Source: CAZOOK01 sp964581385 (GTDB lineage Bacteria; Pseudomonadota; Gammaproteobacteria; Nevskiales; Nevskiaceae). From it: a stretch of 64,000 nucleotides of DNA. The DNA lies in NCBI GenBank assembly GCA_964581385.1, contig CAZOOK010000002.1, forward strand, positions 124,001-188,000, in the 5' to 3' direction. The notes under the pieces are model-generated. The model had not been told where the DNA came from, searched no databases, and worked only from the letters and a program-made list of their open reading frames with translations. Within the stretch, counting starts at the first letter, position 1. Every line of letters starts with the position of its first letter. Both the position numbers and the translations under genes were made by a program. This document shows positions 48,904 through 56,711 of the stretch, piece after piece.

Positions 48904-50298
48904 ATGCGCCACGAACACACCATCGGCGTCCGTAACTACGTCTTTCGCGATCTGCGCGAACTGATGGCGAAGGCATCGCCCGCGCGTTCGGGCGACCAGC
49001 TCGCCGGCATTGCTTCCGCCACTGCTGAGGAACGGGTGGCCGCCAAGCTCATCCTCGCGGATCTGCCGCTGAAGTCGTTCCTAGCCGAAGCGCTGATTCC
49101 CTATGAAAGCGACGAAGTCACGCGGCTGATTTTCGATACGCATGACGCTGCCGCATTCGCCGCCGTGGCATCGATGACCGTCGGCGAATTCCGCGACTGG
49201 CTGCTATCAGAACTTGCCGACGGCGACACGCTGGCGCGACTGGCACCTGGCCTGACGCCGGAAATGGTTGCCGCCGTCAGCAAGCTGATGCGCAATCAGG
49301 ATTTGATCCTCGTCGCGCGCAAATGCCGCGTCGTGACGAAATTCCGCAATACGCTCGGACTGCCGGGCCAGCTCGCGGTGCGCCTGCAACCGAACCATCC
49401 GACCGACGATCCGCGCGGTATCGCGGCGAGCATTCTCGACGGTCTGCTTTATGGCGCCGGCGATGCGGTGATCGGCATCAATCCCGCGAGCGACGAACCG
49501 GCGAAGCTTGCGGCGCTGTGGCGGCTGCTCGATGAATTGATCGCGCGTTTTGAAATTCCGACGCAATCCTGCGTGCTCGCGCATGTGACTCGGCAGATCG
49601 ACGCGATAAATGCCGGCTCGCCGATCGATCTGGTGTTCCAGTCTATCGGTGGCACTGAAGCCCTCAATAAGAGTTTCGGCATCGACCTCGCGCTGCTGCG
49701 CGAAGCGCGCGACGCCGCGCTTGCGCTCAAACGCGGCACCGTCGGCAGCAATGTCATGTACTTCGAGACCGGACAGGGCAGCGCACTGTCCGCGAATGCA
49801 CATCACGGCGTCGATCAGCAGACCTGCGAGGCGCGCGCCTATGCGGTCGCACGCGCATTCAACCCGCTGCTGGTTAACACCGTCGTCGGTTTCATCGGCC
49901 CCGAGTATTTATACGACGGCAAGCAAATTACACGCGCCGCGCTCGAGGATCATTTCTGCGGCAAGCTGCTCGGCCTGCCGATGGGCGTTGATGTTTGCTA
50001 CACCAATCACGCCGAAGCCGATCAGGACGATATGGACAATCTACTCCTGCTGCTCGGCGCCGCCGGAGTGAATTACATCATGGGCGTGCCCGGCGCCGAT
50101 GACATCATGCTCAACTATCAGAGCACCTCGTTCCACGATGCGCTGTTCCTGCGCGAGACGCTCGGACTCAGGCATACGCCGGAATTCGAAGCTTGGTTGA
50201 TGAAGATGGGCATAATCGATGGCGCGCGGCGTCTGCGTGACAGTCGTGACTCCGCGGCTCTGCCGGCGTTGGCTGCTTTTGCGGAGTCCGCGCGGTGA
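48904..50298 (+). CDS. eutB: Ethanolamine ammonia-lyase large subunit
   Basis: Catalytic subunit (464 aa) of the adenosylcobalamin-dependent enzyme that converts ethanolamine to acetaldehyde and ammonia. The start ATG 48904 (MRHEHTIGVRNYVF) has AGGAG 8 bases upstream. SIGGTEALNKSFGIDLALL, MYFETGQGSALSANAHHGVDQQT and GLPMGVDVCYTNHAEADQDDMDNLL are well conserved in EutB. No shell-protein, eutA, eutD or eutE genes are adjacent. Confidence 0.97.
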   Translation: MRHEHTIGVRNYVFRDLRELMAKASPARSGDQLAGIASATAEERVAAKLILADLPLKSFLAEALIPYESDEVTRLIFDTHDAAAFAAVASMTVGEFRDWLLSELADGDTLARLAPGLTPEMVAAVSKLMRNQDLILVARKCRVVTKFRNTLGLPGQLAVRLQPNHPTDDPRGIAASILDGLLYGAGDAVIGINPASDEPAKLAALWRLLDELIARFEIPTQSCVLAHVTRQIDAINAGSPIDLVFQSIGGTEALNKSFGIDLALLREARDAALALKRGTVGSNVMYFETGQGSALSANAHHGVDQQTCEARAYAVARAFNPLLVNTVVGFIGPEYLYDGKQITRAALEDHFCGKLLGLPMGVDVCYTNHAEADQDDMDNLLLLLGAAGVNYIMGVPGADDIMLNYQSTSFHDALFLRETLGLRHTPEFEAWLMKMGIIDGARRLRDSRDSAALPALAAFAESAR

Positions 50299-51092
50299 CG
50301 GACAAAGAAGACTCCGATGATCCGCTCCTGCGGTCCGCTGGTGTCACCGCTGACCGTTGGACCGAGCTGCGCCGGCACACCGCGGCGCGCATCGCGCTCG
50401 GCCGCAGCGGCGTAAGCCTGCCGACCCGGGAAGTGCTCGCCTTCGATCTCGCGCATGCACAAGCCCGCGATGCGGTGCTGCTAGCACTCGATGTGAAGTC
50501 GTTGCGAACCGAGCTTGAAGCAGACGGTTGGACCACACTAGAAGTGCGCAGTCGCGCACCCAACCGCCGCGCGTATCTAGCGCGCCCGGACTGGGGCCGC
50601 CGGCTGGACGACTATTCGGTAGAGACATTGACGGGTCACATGGGCCATCGGATCGATGTGGTCTTTGTCATCAGCGACGGTCTCTCATCGACCGCCGTAC
50701 AACGCCATGCCGCGCCACTACTGCGCACCATCGAGCCACTGCTTACGCCGCTGTCCATCGCACCGCTCTTGATCGCCACGCAGGCACGCGTGGCGTTGGC
50801 CGACGAAGTCGGCGAAATCCTTGGTGCGCGCATCGCCATCAGTGTCATCGGTGAACGGCCGGGGCTGTCATCGCCGGACAGCCTCGGCGTTTATGTCACA
50901 TACAGCCCTCGCGTAGGACGCAGCGACGCGGAGCGCAATTGCATATCCAATATCCGGCCAGAAGGAATGAGTCATGCGGAAGCAGCGTCGCGATTGTCGC
51001 TCCTTATCAATTCAGCCTTGCAGGCTGCCATGACCGGAGTTGGATTGCGGACGATTGCCGACCGCAGCCTCCAAGGACCCGCTCGGAACTAA
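50295..51092 (+). CDS. eutC: Ethanolamine ammonia-lyase small subunit
   Basis: Small subunit (265 aa) that completes the cobalamin-binding site. AARIALGRSGVSLPTREVLAF, NRRAYLARPDWGRRL, VISDGLSSTAV and IGERPGLSSPDSLGVYVTYSP are typical of EutC. A GTG start overlaps the eutB stop by four bases, so subunit stoichiometry is coupled. The operon has just these two genes. Confidence 0.96.
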   Translation: MTDKEDSDDPLLRSAGVTADRWTELRRHTAARIALGRSGVSLPTREVLAFDLAHAQARDAVLLALDVKSLRTELEADGWTTLEVRSRAPNRRAYLARPDWGRRLDDYSVETLTGHMGHRIDVVFVISDGLSSTAVQRHAAPLLRTIEPLLTPLSIAPLLIATQARVALADEVGEILGARIAISVIGERPGLSSPDSLGVYVTYSPRVGRSDAERNCISNIRPEGMSHAEAASRLSLLINSALQAAMTGVGLRTIADRSLQGPARN

Positions 51093-51245
51093 CCCCTGTG
51101 CCCATACGGCGTGAACTTCGTCAATTTTCCGACGATCGGCATCTCGCCTCGGCGCCATACTATTTTCTAAACAAATGTTCAAGTGGCGTATAAATACTAT
51201 AGTTAACATATTGAATAACAACAATTAAATTTACGTTTTTGGATC

Positions 51246-51383
51246 ATGGCAAAAAAAAGTGCGTCGCACCGCGTCAAAAATATTGATGGTTATGAACAAA
51301 AGATTTCGCTTCCACTGATGACTCCTGCGGTGTTTAACTACGCTCCGGCAAGGACCGCGGCCTCTAAGACAGGCGCCGCGTGA
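51246..51383 (+). CDS. Possible small basic protein in the A+T-rich spacer
   Basis: A 45-codon reading frame, MAKKSASHRVKNIDGYEQKI onward, ending with TGA at 51383. The codons are plausible and the product basic. The ribosome site is weak (TTGGATC only 3 bases before the ATG). It lies 153 bases after eutC in the A+T-rich start of the spacer. No similarity is known to me; it may be a chance frame. Confidence 0.3.
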   Translation: MAKKSASHRVKNIDGYEQKISLPLMTPAVFNYAPARTAASKTGAA

Positions 51384-51390
51384 ACGCGAA

Positions 51391-51583
51391 ATCGAGGTTT
51401 TCAGGGGAAGCCTCGATATTAAAAAGTGAATGCCACGAGAGCAGTACGGCACCTTTCGCGCTCAGCGGTAGTTCTATTTGTACGGTCCCACAGTTACCCC
51501 ACCCGCGGCCGCTAGGCCGCACTCCGCTTCTGCGGAGATTGTCAGCCGGCCTGGGTTCCCCCGCCTGGGCCGGCTCTTTTTTT
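51391..51583 (+). ncRNA. Candidate small RNA: four hairpins ending in a strong terminator
   Basis: Within 193 bases lie ATCGAGG/CCTCGAT (51391-51417), GCGGCC/GGCCGC (51505-51520), CTCCGC/GCGGAG (51522-51537) and a terminator hairpin (51544-51575) with seven T. Chains of hairpins ending in an intrinsic terminator are typical of small RNAs or long leaders. I could not match it to tmRNA, 6S, SRP or a CsrB-type RNA. It may instead be the 3' region of eutBC. Confidence 0.4.
51544..51583 (+). terminator. Strong rho-independent terminator
   Basis: AGCCGGCC (51544-51551) and GGCCGGCT (51568-51575) form an 8-bp stem, followed by a run of seven T (51577-51583). It closes the eutBC side of the spacer ahead of the unknown gene at 51624. 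Confidence 0.9.
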
Positions 51584-51623
51584 GTACGCTTGTAACCCTT
51601 TTCCCTAATTGCCCCCACCGCGT

Positions 51624-52610
51624 ATGGCCAGCGCCGACTCCGTACCGACCCCGTATGAATTCAGCAGCCAACTGATTCAGCAGGTTTTTTATGATTTAAA
51701 TGGACTGCTGCTGAGCAATAATGTGCCGGTCGCCGACGCATTCGAATTTGTCACTGCCGCTGCGATCGCTGGGGCACCGCGCGGTAGCGTACTGGTCGTA
51801 CTGGCGCAGGGAGCACTCACCGCATATGAGGCGCTATTGTCGGAAGATGATGCGCCCGCGCCACTGGATGCTGCCCTGCTCGATGAAATTCTGAGCCGAT
51901 TGGTACCCGGCGCAGCTGCGCAGCTTCCGGCCCTCGCACGTCATGCGCAGCGGCTTATCCGTTATTTCGCGGAAGCCGAACCCGCTGGTGAAGCGTTGCC
52001 GCTCGCGCTAGCGCAGGTGATTCAGCGTTTATACCGGGGCATGATGACGGAAGATCAGGTACTCGGCGGACGTGCACTCATCGCACTGCGCACACTGATC
52101 GCACATGTGGATGCAGTTGCCAGTGTGCTTGATCCAGCGGGCGGTATCGATCGGCCGGTGCGTGCATTTGCCCCGGATCGGTTTCACGATCACTTCCTGT
52201 TTCTGACCGAACAGGTTCAGAAACACGCAGCCCCGAGCACCGATCGACCCGTGGCCGCGCTGACACTAAGCGGTCGCATCACAGCGATCGTCGCTGCCGT
52301 GGATCATCCACTGGAAGCGGCGGCAGCGGCGGTGCGCGAACGTGTCGGCGGCGATCCAGCGACACAGGAACACGCACTGCTGCGCATGCAGGGTCTGCTG
52401 CATTTCGTCGACGCGCTGCGTCATGATGGAAACTTGCCGTTTGCTGAGGCGCTGCGCGATGAAACTGCATTTCTGAGCCTGGTTACCGCCGCCGCGACAG
52501 CGCCGATGCGTACACCCGGTCAGTTCGGCGAACAGCAACTGGTGCAAATCGCTCGTTTCAACCGGATACTGCTAAAACCCGGTCCGCCGACGAGCGGTCC
52601 GATTCACTGA
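51624..52610 (+). CDS. Unknown, mostly helical protein
   Basis: A 328-aa protein starting MASADSVPTPYEFSSQLIQQ. It is largely alpha-helical, Ala/Leu-rich and without signal peptide, membrane helix or recognisable motif. Stretches such as LPALARHAQRLIRYFAEAEP and FHDHFLFLTEQVQKH suggest a helical bundle. No ribosome site is clear before the ATG; an in-frame start at 51609 is the alternative. The response regulator gene follows 88 bases later, so a functional link is possible. I do not recognise the family. Confidence 0.75.
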   Translation: MASADSVPTPYEFSSQLIQQVFYDLNGLLLSNNVPVADAFEFVTAAAIAGAPRGSVLVVLAQGALTAYEALLSEDDAPAPLDAALLDEILSRLVPGAAAQLPALARHAQRLIRYFAEAEPAGEALPLALAQVIQRLYRGMMTEDQVLGGRALIALRTLIAHVDAVASVLDPAGGIDRPVRAFAPDRFHDHFLFLTEQVQKHAAPSTDRPVAALTLSGRITAIVAAVDHPLEAAAAAVRERVGGDPATQEHALLRMQGLLHFVDALRHDGNLPFAEALRDETAFLSLVTAAATAPMRTPGQFGEQQLVQIARFNRILLKPGPPTSGPIH

Positions 52611-52697
52611 ACTGGACGGCAGCCGCAAACCTGTAGCAGACCCCCCCGCCGTGTTAAATTTCCGAACGCGAAACCACTATAAAGAGGGGGGAGTTTC

Positions 52698-53729
52698 ATG
52701 GAGACCAAATTCGCACTGATCGTCGATGATTCCAAATCGGCGCGATTCGCTCTGCGCAAGTTCCTGGAGAACCAGGGCTATTCTGTCGAGACCGCCGAGG
52801 GCGCGCTGGAAGCTTATGCCTGCCTCAAGAACCGGCGTCCCGACGTCGTATTCCTCGATCACCTGATGCCCGGCATTGACGGCTTCGACGCCCTGCGCAC
52901 GATCCGCCGCGAACCGGACTACGTACGAATTCCGGTCATCATCTGTTCGTCCAATGAGGGCGACGATTTTGTGCGCGAGGCCCGCGCGCAGGGCGCCAAC
53001 GAAGTATTGCCAAAGCCACCGACGCCTGAGCATATCGAACGTGTGCTGAAACGCGTCCGGCAGCCGGCGGCGGCCCCCGCACCGGCCGCTACACCCCCAT
53101 CTGCGCAGACTGCCGCGCCATCACAGAAAGTGCAGTCGATCCGCGAGCCGGAAGTCGCTATACAACAAGCGGTCATGAAAACCCTGCGCGAAGCGATGCC
53201 AAGCTCTCCGCTCGGCGCTCCAGCCACTGCTTCCGCCGCACCGCCACAGTCCGCGGCGGCGACGCCCGCCACACCACGGACGCCAGCAACGGCCGATCCG
53301 CATCATGTGGAGAGCCTGCGCGAAGATTTCGAAGCACGCATGCGTCGCATCACGCAGGACCTGTATGTTCAGTTCGGCGCGTTGCGAGCGCAGCTCGCAC
53401 ACATGGAAGGATCACTGTCGGGCAACAGCGACGAACGCGTGGCCGGCATCGCTACCGAAGTGGTGCACGCGCAGACGCAAGCGATCGGGAACAATCTGCA
53501 AAACCTGTTCGTAAATCTCCGCGCTGATCTGGAAGCAGCGATAGCCGCTCAAAACCGCAACATCGAGGCGATCACGCAGTCGATCCGCCAAACTGCCGCC
53601 GAGGAAGCACATGCGGTCGCCGAACGTGTCGTTATGAATGCGGCCGTTCGTATTTCTGATCAGATGGCGGAATCGTTCCTGCGTGTGCTGAGACAGGCGC
53701 AGAATCAGAATCAGGCCAACGCGGCCTGA
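52698..53729 (+). CDS. Response regulator with receiver domain and helical C-terminus
   Basis: A 343-aa protein. The receiver domain (about 4-120) has the Asp pair DD at 10-11, phospho-acceptor Asp54 in VFLDHLMPG, Ser84 and Lys106 (LPKPP). A Pro/Ala-rich linker (about 121-205) leads to a long helical, coiled-coil region (about 210-340) with EDFEARMRRI and AEEAHAVAERVV. There is no DNA-binding or enzymatic output domain. A strong GGGGGGAG site precedes the ATG. No histidine kinase gene is nearby. The coiled coil suggests a protein-protein output. Confidence 0.88.
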   Translation: METKFALIVDDSKSARFALRKFLENQGYSVETAEGALEAYACLKNRRPDVVFLDHLMPGIDGFDALRTIRREPDYVRIPVIICSSNEGDDFVREARAQGANEVLPKPPTPEHIERVLKRVRQPAAAPAPAATPPSAQTAAPSQKVQSIREPEVAIQQAVMKTLREAMPSSPLGAPATASAAPPQSAAATPATPRTPATADPHHVESLREDFEARMRRITQDLYVQFGALRAQLAHMEGSLSGNSDERVAGIATEVVHAQTQAIGNNLQNLFVNLRADLEAAIAAQNRNIEAITQSIRQTAAEEAHAVAERVVMNAAVRISDQMAESFLRVLRQAQNQNQANAA

Positions 53730-53770
53730 TTAAGCAGCTCGACTCAATCAAACAGCCCGCGGCGGCGCGC

Positions 53771-54142
53771 TCAGGCGCGCCAAGCGGACCATGCCAGCGC
53801 CAGCCATCCCGCCAGAAGCAGCAGGCCGCCAAAAGGCGTGATCGCTCCGAGCACCTTGATCCCGCTTAGCGCGAGCGCATAAAGACTGCCGGAAAACAGC
53901 AGGATGCCGGCCGCGAAGCAGATACCGGCGATGTCCAGCATCCGACCCGGATATTGCGTCGCATAGACACCGACGGCCAGCAGTGCCAAGGCGTGATAGA
54001 AGTGATATTCAACACCGGTGCGATAGACCGTCATCAGATCGGGTGCGAGGCGCGCTTTCAGCGCATGCGCACCGAACGCGCCTAAGGCAACCGCAAGAAA
54101 GCCATATATCGCGGCGACGCCGACCCACAAACGCGCGTTCAT
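53771..54142 (-). CDS. DUF423 family membrane protein (YgdD-like)
   Basis: A 123-aa protein with four membrane helices. AIYGFLAVALGAFGAHALK and VEYHFYHALALLAVG, then ITPFGGLLLLAGWLALAW, are the DUF423 core. Function unknown. The start overlaps the end of the saccharopine-dehydrogenase-like gene by four bases; last gene of the cysC operon. Confidence 0.93.
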   Translation of the reverse strand: MNARLWVGVAAIYGFLAVALGAFGAHALKARLAPDLMTVYRTGVEYHFYHALALLAVGVYATQYPGRMLDIAGICFAAGILLFSGSLYALALSGIKVLGAITPFGGLLLLAGWLALAWSAWRA

Positions 54143-55320
54143 GATTTTTCGACCACTTCGAAGCGGATGCCGGCCTTCTGCAAACGATGCAGCAGTGACT
54201 CACCCATCGCGACCGCGGGCGTGAGCTGTCCGCAGCGTTTCGGCAACTCGTCGAATGCCAGACACATCGCCGCCTCTGACAACATCTTCGCGGTTTCCGC
54301 ATAGCCCGGATCACCGCCGGAAACTTCAGTCACCACGCGGCGACCACCGCCTTCACCGATAAAGCGCACCTTGAACCAGCCTTTCGCGCGCTGCGCGGGC
54401 GTCGGACCTTCGCCGGATTCGAGCCGTCCCAGCAACCAGCGCCGCGTCGGTCCCATCTGCGCCAGCGCAACCAGTGCGCCGACACCGGCGAACAGGCCAG
54501 CGACATGCGAAAACCGTTCGAGCTGAAAATAGTGGCCGTAGCGAAAATCCGGTCCATAGCGATCAAGCGCGACCGCCGAACGCCGGACGATCTGCGGATC
54601 GATCGTCGGCGCCGGCACCAGCCAGCCGCCACCCGCCGGATCGCGATGCACGCCGCCCTCGAGGGAGCCGATCTGGCGGCCTTCCGGCAACGGTTCACGC
54701 GCACGCCGTTCCCGCTGCACTTGCCCATGCAGGCGCATGCGCGAAAACGCGTGGATCGCGGAATGGTAGGTGCCTGCGGAGAAGCGCCCTCCGGCGCGCA
54801 CATGGCCTTCGATGCGCACTGGCACCGACGCCGGCAGCTGCAATACCGTAAACAGCGCGCCCAAGTCATGCGGAATCGAATCGAACCCACAACAGTGCAC
54901 GATGCGCGCGCCACTGCGCTGCGCCTGCTCGTGATAACCAAGCCACATACGATCGACGAATTCGGGCTCGCCGGTGAGATCAACATAGTCGGTGCCAGCC
55001 GCTGCGCAAGCGGCGACCAGGGGCTCGCCGTATTGGATGTAGGGACCGACCGTGGTGATCACCACGCGCGCCGATTCAGCGATGCGCCGCATCGAGTCGG
55101 GCTTGCCGGTGTCGGCGTCGATCAGTTCCAATTGCGCCAGCTGCGGGTTGATTGCGGTTAATGCCGAGCGCACCCCTTCAAGCTTCGTTTGATTGCGGCC
55201 AGCGAGCGCCCAACGCATTTGCGCCGGCGCATGGTGCGCTAGATATTCCGCGACCAAGCCGCCGGCATAGCCGGTGGCACCGAACAACACCACGTCATAA
55301 ACGCGGCTGGTGGTATTCAC
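54139..55320 (-). CDS. Saccharopine dehydrogenase-like oxidoreductase (SCCPDH type)
   Basis: A 393-aa protein with a nucleotide loop GATGYAGG at residues 14-21. AARVVITTVGPYIQYGEPLVAACAAAGTDYVDLTGE is truncated here to its key parts: VGPYIQYG and DYVDLTGE, which mark the family related to eukaryotic SCCPDH and mycobacterial lipid enoyl reductases. HCCGFDSIPHDLGALF is also conserved. The substrate is probably lipid-like, not saccharopine. Eight bases after cysC. Confidence 0.88.
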   Translation of the reverse strand: MNTTSRVYDVVLFGATGYAGGLVAEYLAHHAPAQMRWALAGRNQTKLEGVRSALTAINPQLAQLELIDADTGKPDSMRRIAESARVVITTVGPYIQYGEPLVAACAAAGTDYVDLTGEPEFVDRMWLGYHEQAQRSGARIVHCCGFDSIPHDLGALFTVLQLPASVPVRIEGHVRAGGRFSAGTYHSAIHAFSRMRLHGQVQRERRAREPLPEGRQIGSLEGGVHRDPAGGGWLVPAPTIDPQIVRRSAVALDRYGPDFRYGHYFQLERFSHVAGLFAGVGALVALAQMGPTRRWLLGRLESGEGPTPAQRAKGWFKVRFIGEGGGRRVVTEVSGGDPGYAETAKMLSEAAMCLAFDELPKRCGQLTPAVAMGESLLHRLQKAGIRFEVVEKS

Positions 55321-55328
55321 GGCGTTGA

Positions 55329-55877
55329 TCAGAGCAGGCCGGCGGCAACCGGCAAGGCCAGAATCCGGCGCACGGCTTCATCGACCTTCACGCGGCTGGC
55401 ATCGACCATCAGATCGGGATGTTCGGGTGCTTCGAACGGATCGTCGATACCGGTGAATCCCTTAATTTCGCCGCGCCGCGCCTTGCGATAGAGGCCCTTG
55501 GGATCGCGCTCTTCACAGACCTGCAATGGCGTCGCCACGTGAATCTCGTAGAACGCGCCGAAGCGCTCCACGCGCGTGCGGGCCTCGGCACGCGCGCTGC
55601 GGAACGGCGCGATCGCCGCGCACACGCAGATGCCGCCATGGCGCGTCACCTCGCCGGCCACATAGCCGATGCGACGGATGTTCAGCTCGCGGTCGGCGCG
55701 CGAAAAGGTCAGTCCGCTCGACAGCATCTCCCGGACGATATCGCCGTCCAGCAAGGTGACCGGGCGGGCGTGATCGCGTTCGACCACCTCGACCAGCCGG
55801 CTGCTAATAGTGGACTTGCCCGACGCGGACAGGCCGATCAGAAATATCGTAAAGCCCTTGCGGGGCGGATTGGTCAT
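55329..55877 (-). CDS. cysC: Adenylylsulfate (APS) kinase
   Basis: Phosphorylates adenylylsulfate to PAPS (182 aa). Starting at the ATG 55877. The P-loop is GLSASGKST (15-23), followed by LDGDIVREML, FSRADRELNIRRIGYV and DPKGLYRKARRGEIKGFTGID. It is a single-domain kinase without the sulfurylase or GTPase partners (cysD, cysN). It heads an operon with the SCCPDH-like and DUF423 genes. An in-frame start at 55928 adds 17 residues without support. Confidence 0.93.
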   Translation of the reverse strand: MTNPPRKGFTIFLIGLSASGKSTISSRLVEVVERDHARPVTLLDGDIVREMLSSGLTFSRADRELNIRRIGYVAGEVTRHGGICVCAAIAPFRSARAEARTRVERFGAFYEIHVATPLQVCEERDPKGLYRKARRGEIKGFTGIDDPFEAPEHPDLMVDASRVKVDEAVRRILALPVAAGLL

Positions 55878-56051
55878 GATTGGAAATCCAAGGTGTTTGG
55901 CGGAACGGCTCCTTCCAGGCCCGTCCACCGGTTCGGTACGCGCGCATCCTGCCAGCGCCGGCGCATTTTTATTGGCGGCTCCTTATAGAAAACGGAATCC
56001 GCCGCCCTATGATGCCAGCATACGCAATCAAGCGGCCAACACCATAGTGGT

Positions 56052-56687
56052 TCAGTGCGGAGCAAAGCCACGATCTCCATTGCGGACTTCGCTCACCACA
56101 CCATTATCGATCACCACCGTGCGCATAAAGTAGCTTGAACCGAAGTTGTAAACCCATTCCTCACGGTAGGTCGGCACCAAATAGGCCGCACCGCGCGGCA
56201 GCCCCGGGCGCGGGCTCACCACGAGTGGTTCACTGAGATTCATCGCCTGCTTCGACAAGGGCTCACCGCAGAACATCATGAGTCGGTATTTGGACAGGCC
56301 GGTAACGATGTCGCCCGGCTGACACGAATGCAACGACGGCGTCACAAATCCATAGCCGTCGGAGCCGACCTCGGCGAGCTTGCCATCACGGAATGTCAGC
56401 ACTCGAATCAATTGGCTCGATCCCGCGTTGTAGTACCAGATTTCCGCCTCGTCATAGGTATTGCCGTAGCGTGAGCGATCTACGATGCGGTGGTCCCGAA
56501 ACGACGGTTCTCCGCATAACGCGAGCACTTCCGCCTGCGGCGTGTCAATGCCAACAAGTCTCGATCCACAGCGTACTGAGTCGCTCGCCTGCGCTTGTGC
56601 CATTGCACACACCACGACGGGCGCGAGCCGGCGCGCTATTCTGGAGAGAGACGACTTGGAACCGCCGCGGCGGACAACGGTCAACAT
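56052..56687 (-). CDS. Exported protein with two DUF2845 repeats
   Basis: A 211-aa precursor. A signal peptide ends near AQAQAS. The mature part has two related halves, each with a Cys, a CGEP motif (LALCGEPSF and MFCGEPLSK), a Tyr-rich strand (WYYNAGSS, WVYNFGSS) and a V-x-N/D-G-x-V-x-E-V tail. This is a DUF2845-type duplication, in which the paired cysteines may form disulfides. Function unknown. It is divergent from dsbD with only about 24 bases between the two starts; the upstream in-frame start at 56708 leaves 3 bases. Confidence 0.85.
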   Translation of the reverse strand: MLTVVRRGGSKSSLSRIARRLAPVVVCAMAQAQASDSVRCGSRLVGIDTPQAEVLALCGEPSFRDHRIVDRSRYGNTYDEAEIWYYNAGSSQLIRVLTFRDGKLAEVGSDGYGFVTPSLHSCQPGDIVTGLSKYRLMMFCGEPLSKQAMNLSEPLVVSPRPGLPRGAAYLVPTYREEWVYNFGSSYFMRTVVIDNGVVSEVRNGDRGFAPH

Positions 56688-56711
56688 CACAGGGACAACC
56701 CGATCCAATCC

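Noticed and set aside
51380..51595. A 71-codon forward frame and two reverse frames across the hairpin region
   Set aside because: They run through the hairpins and terminator, and none has domain-like sequence or a good ribosome site.
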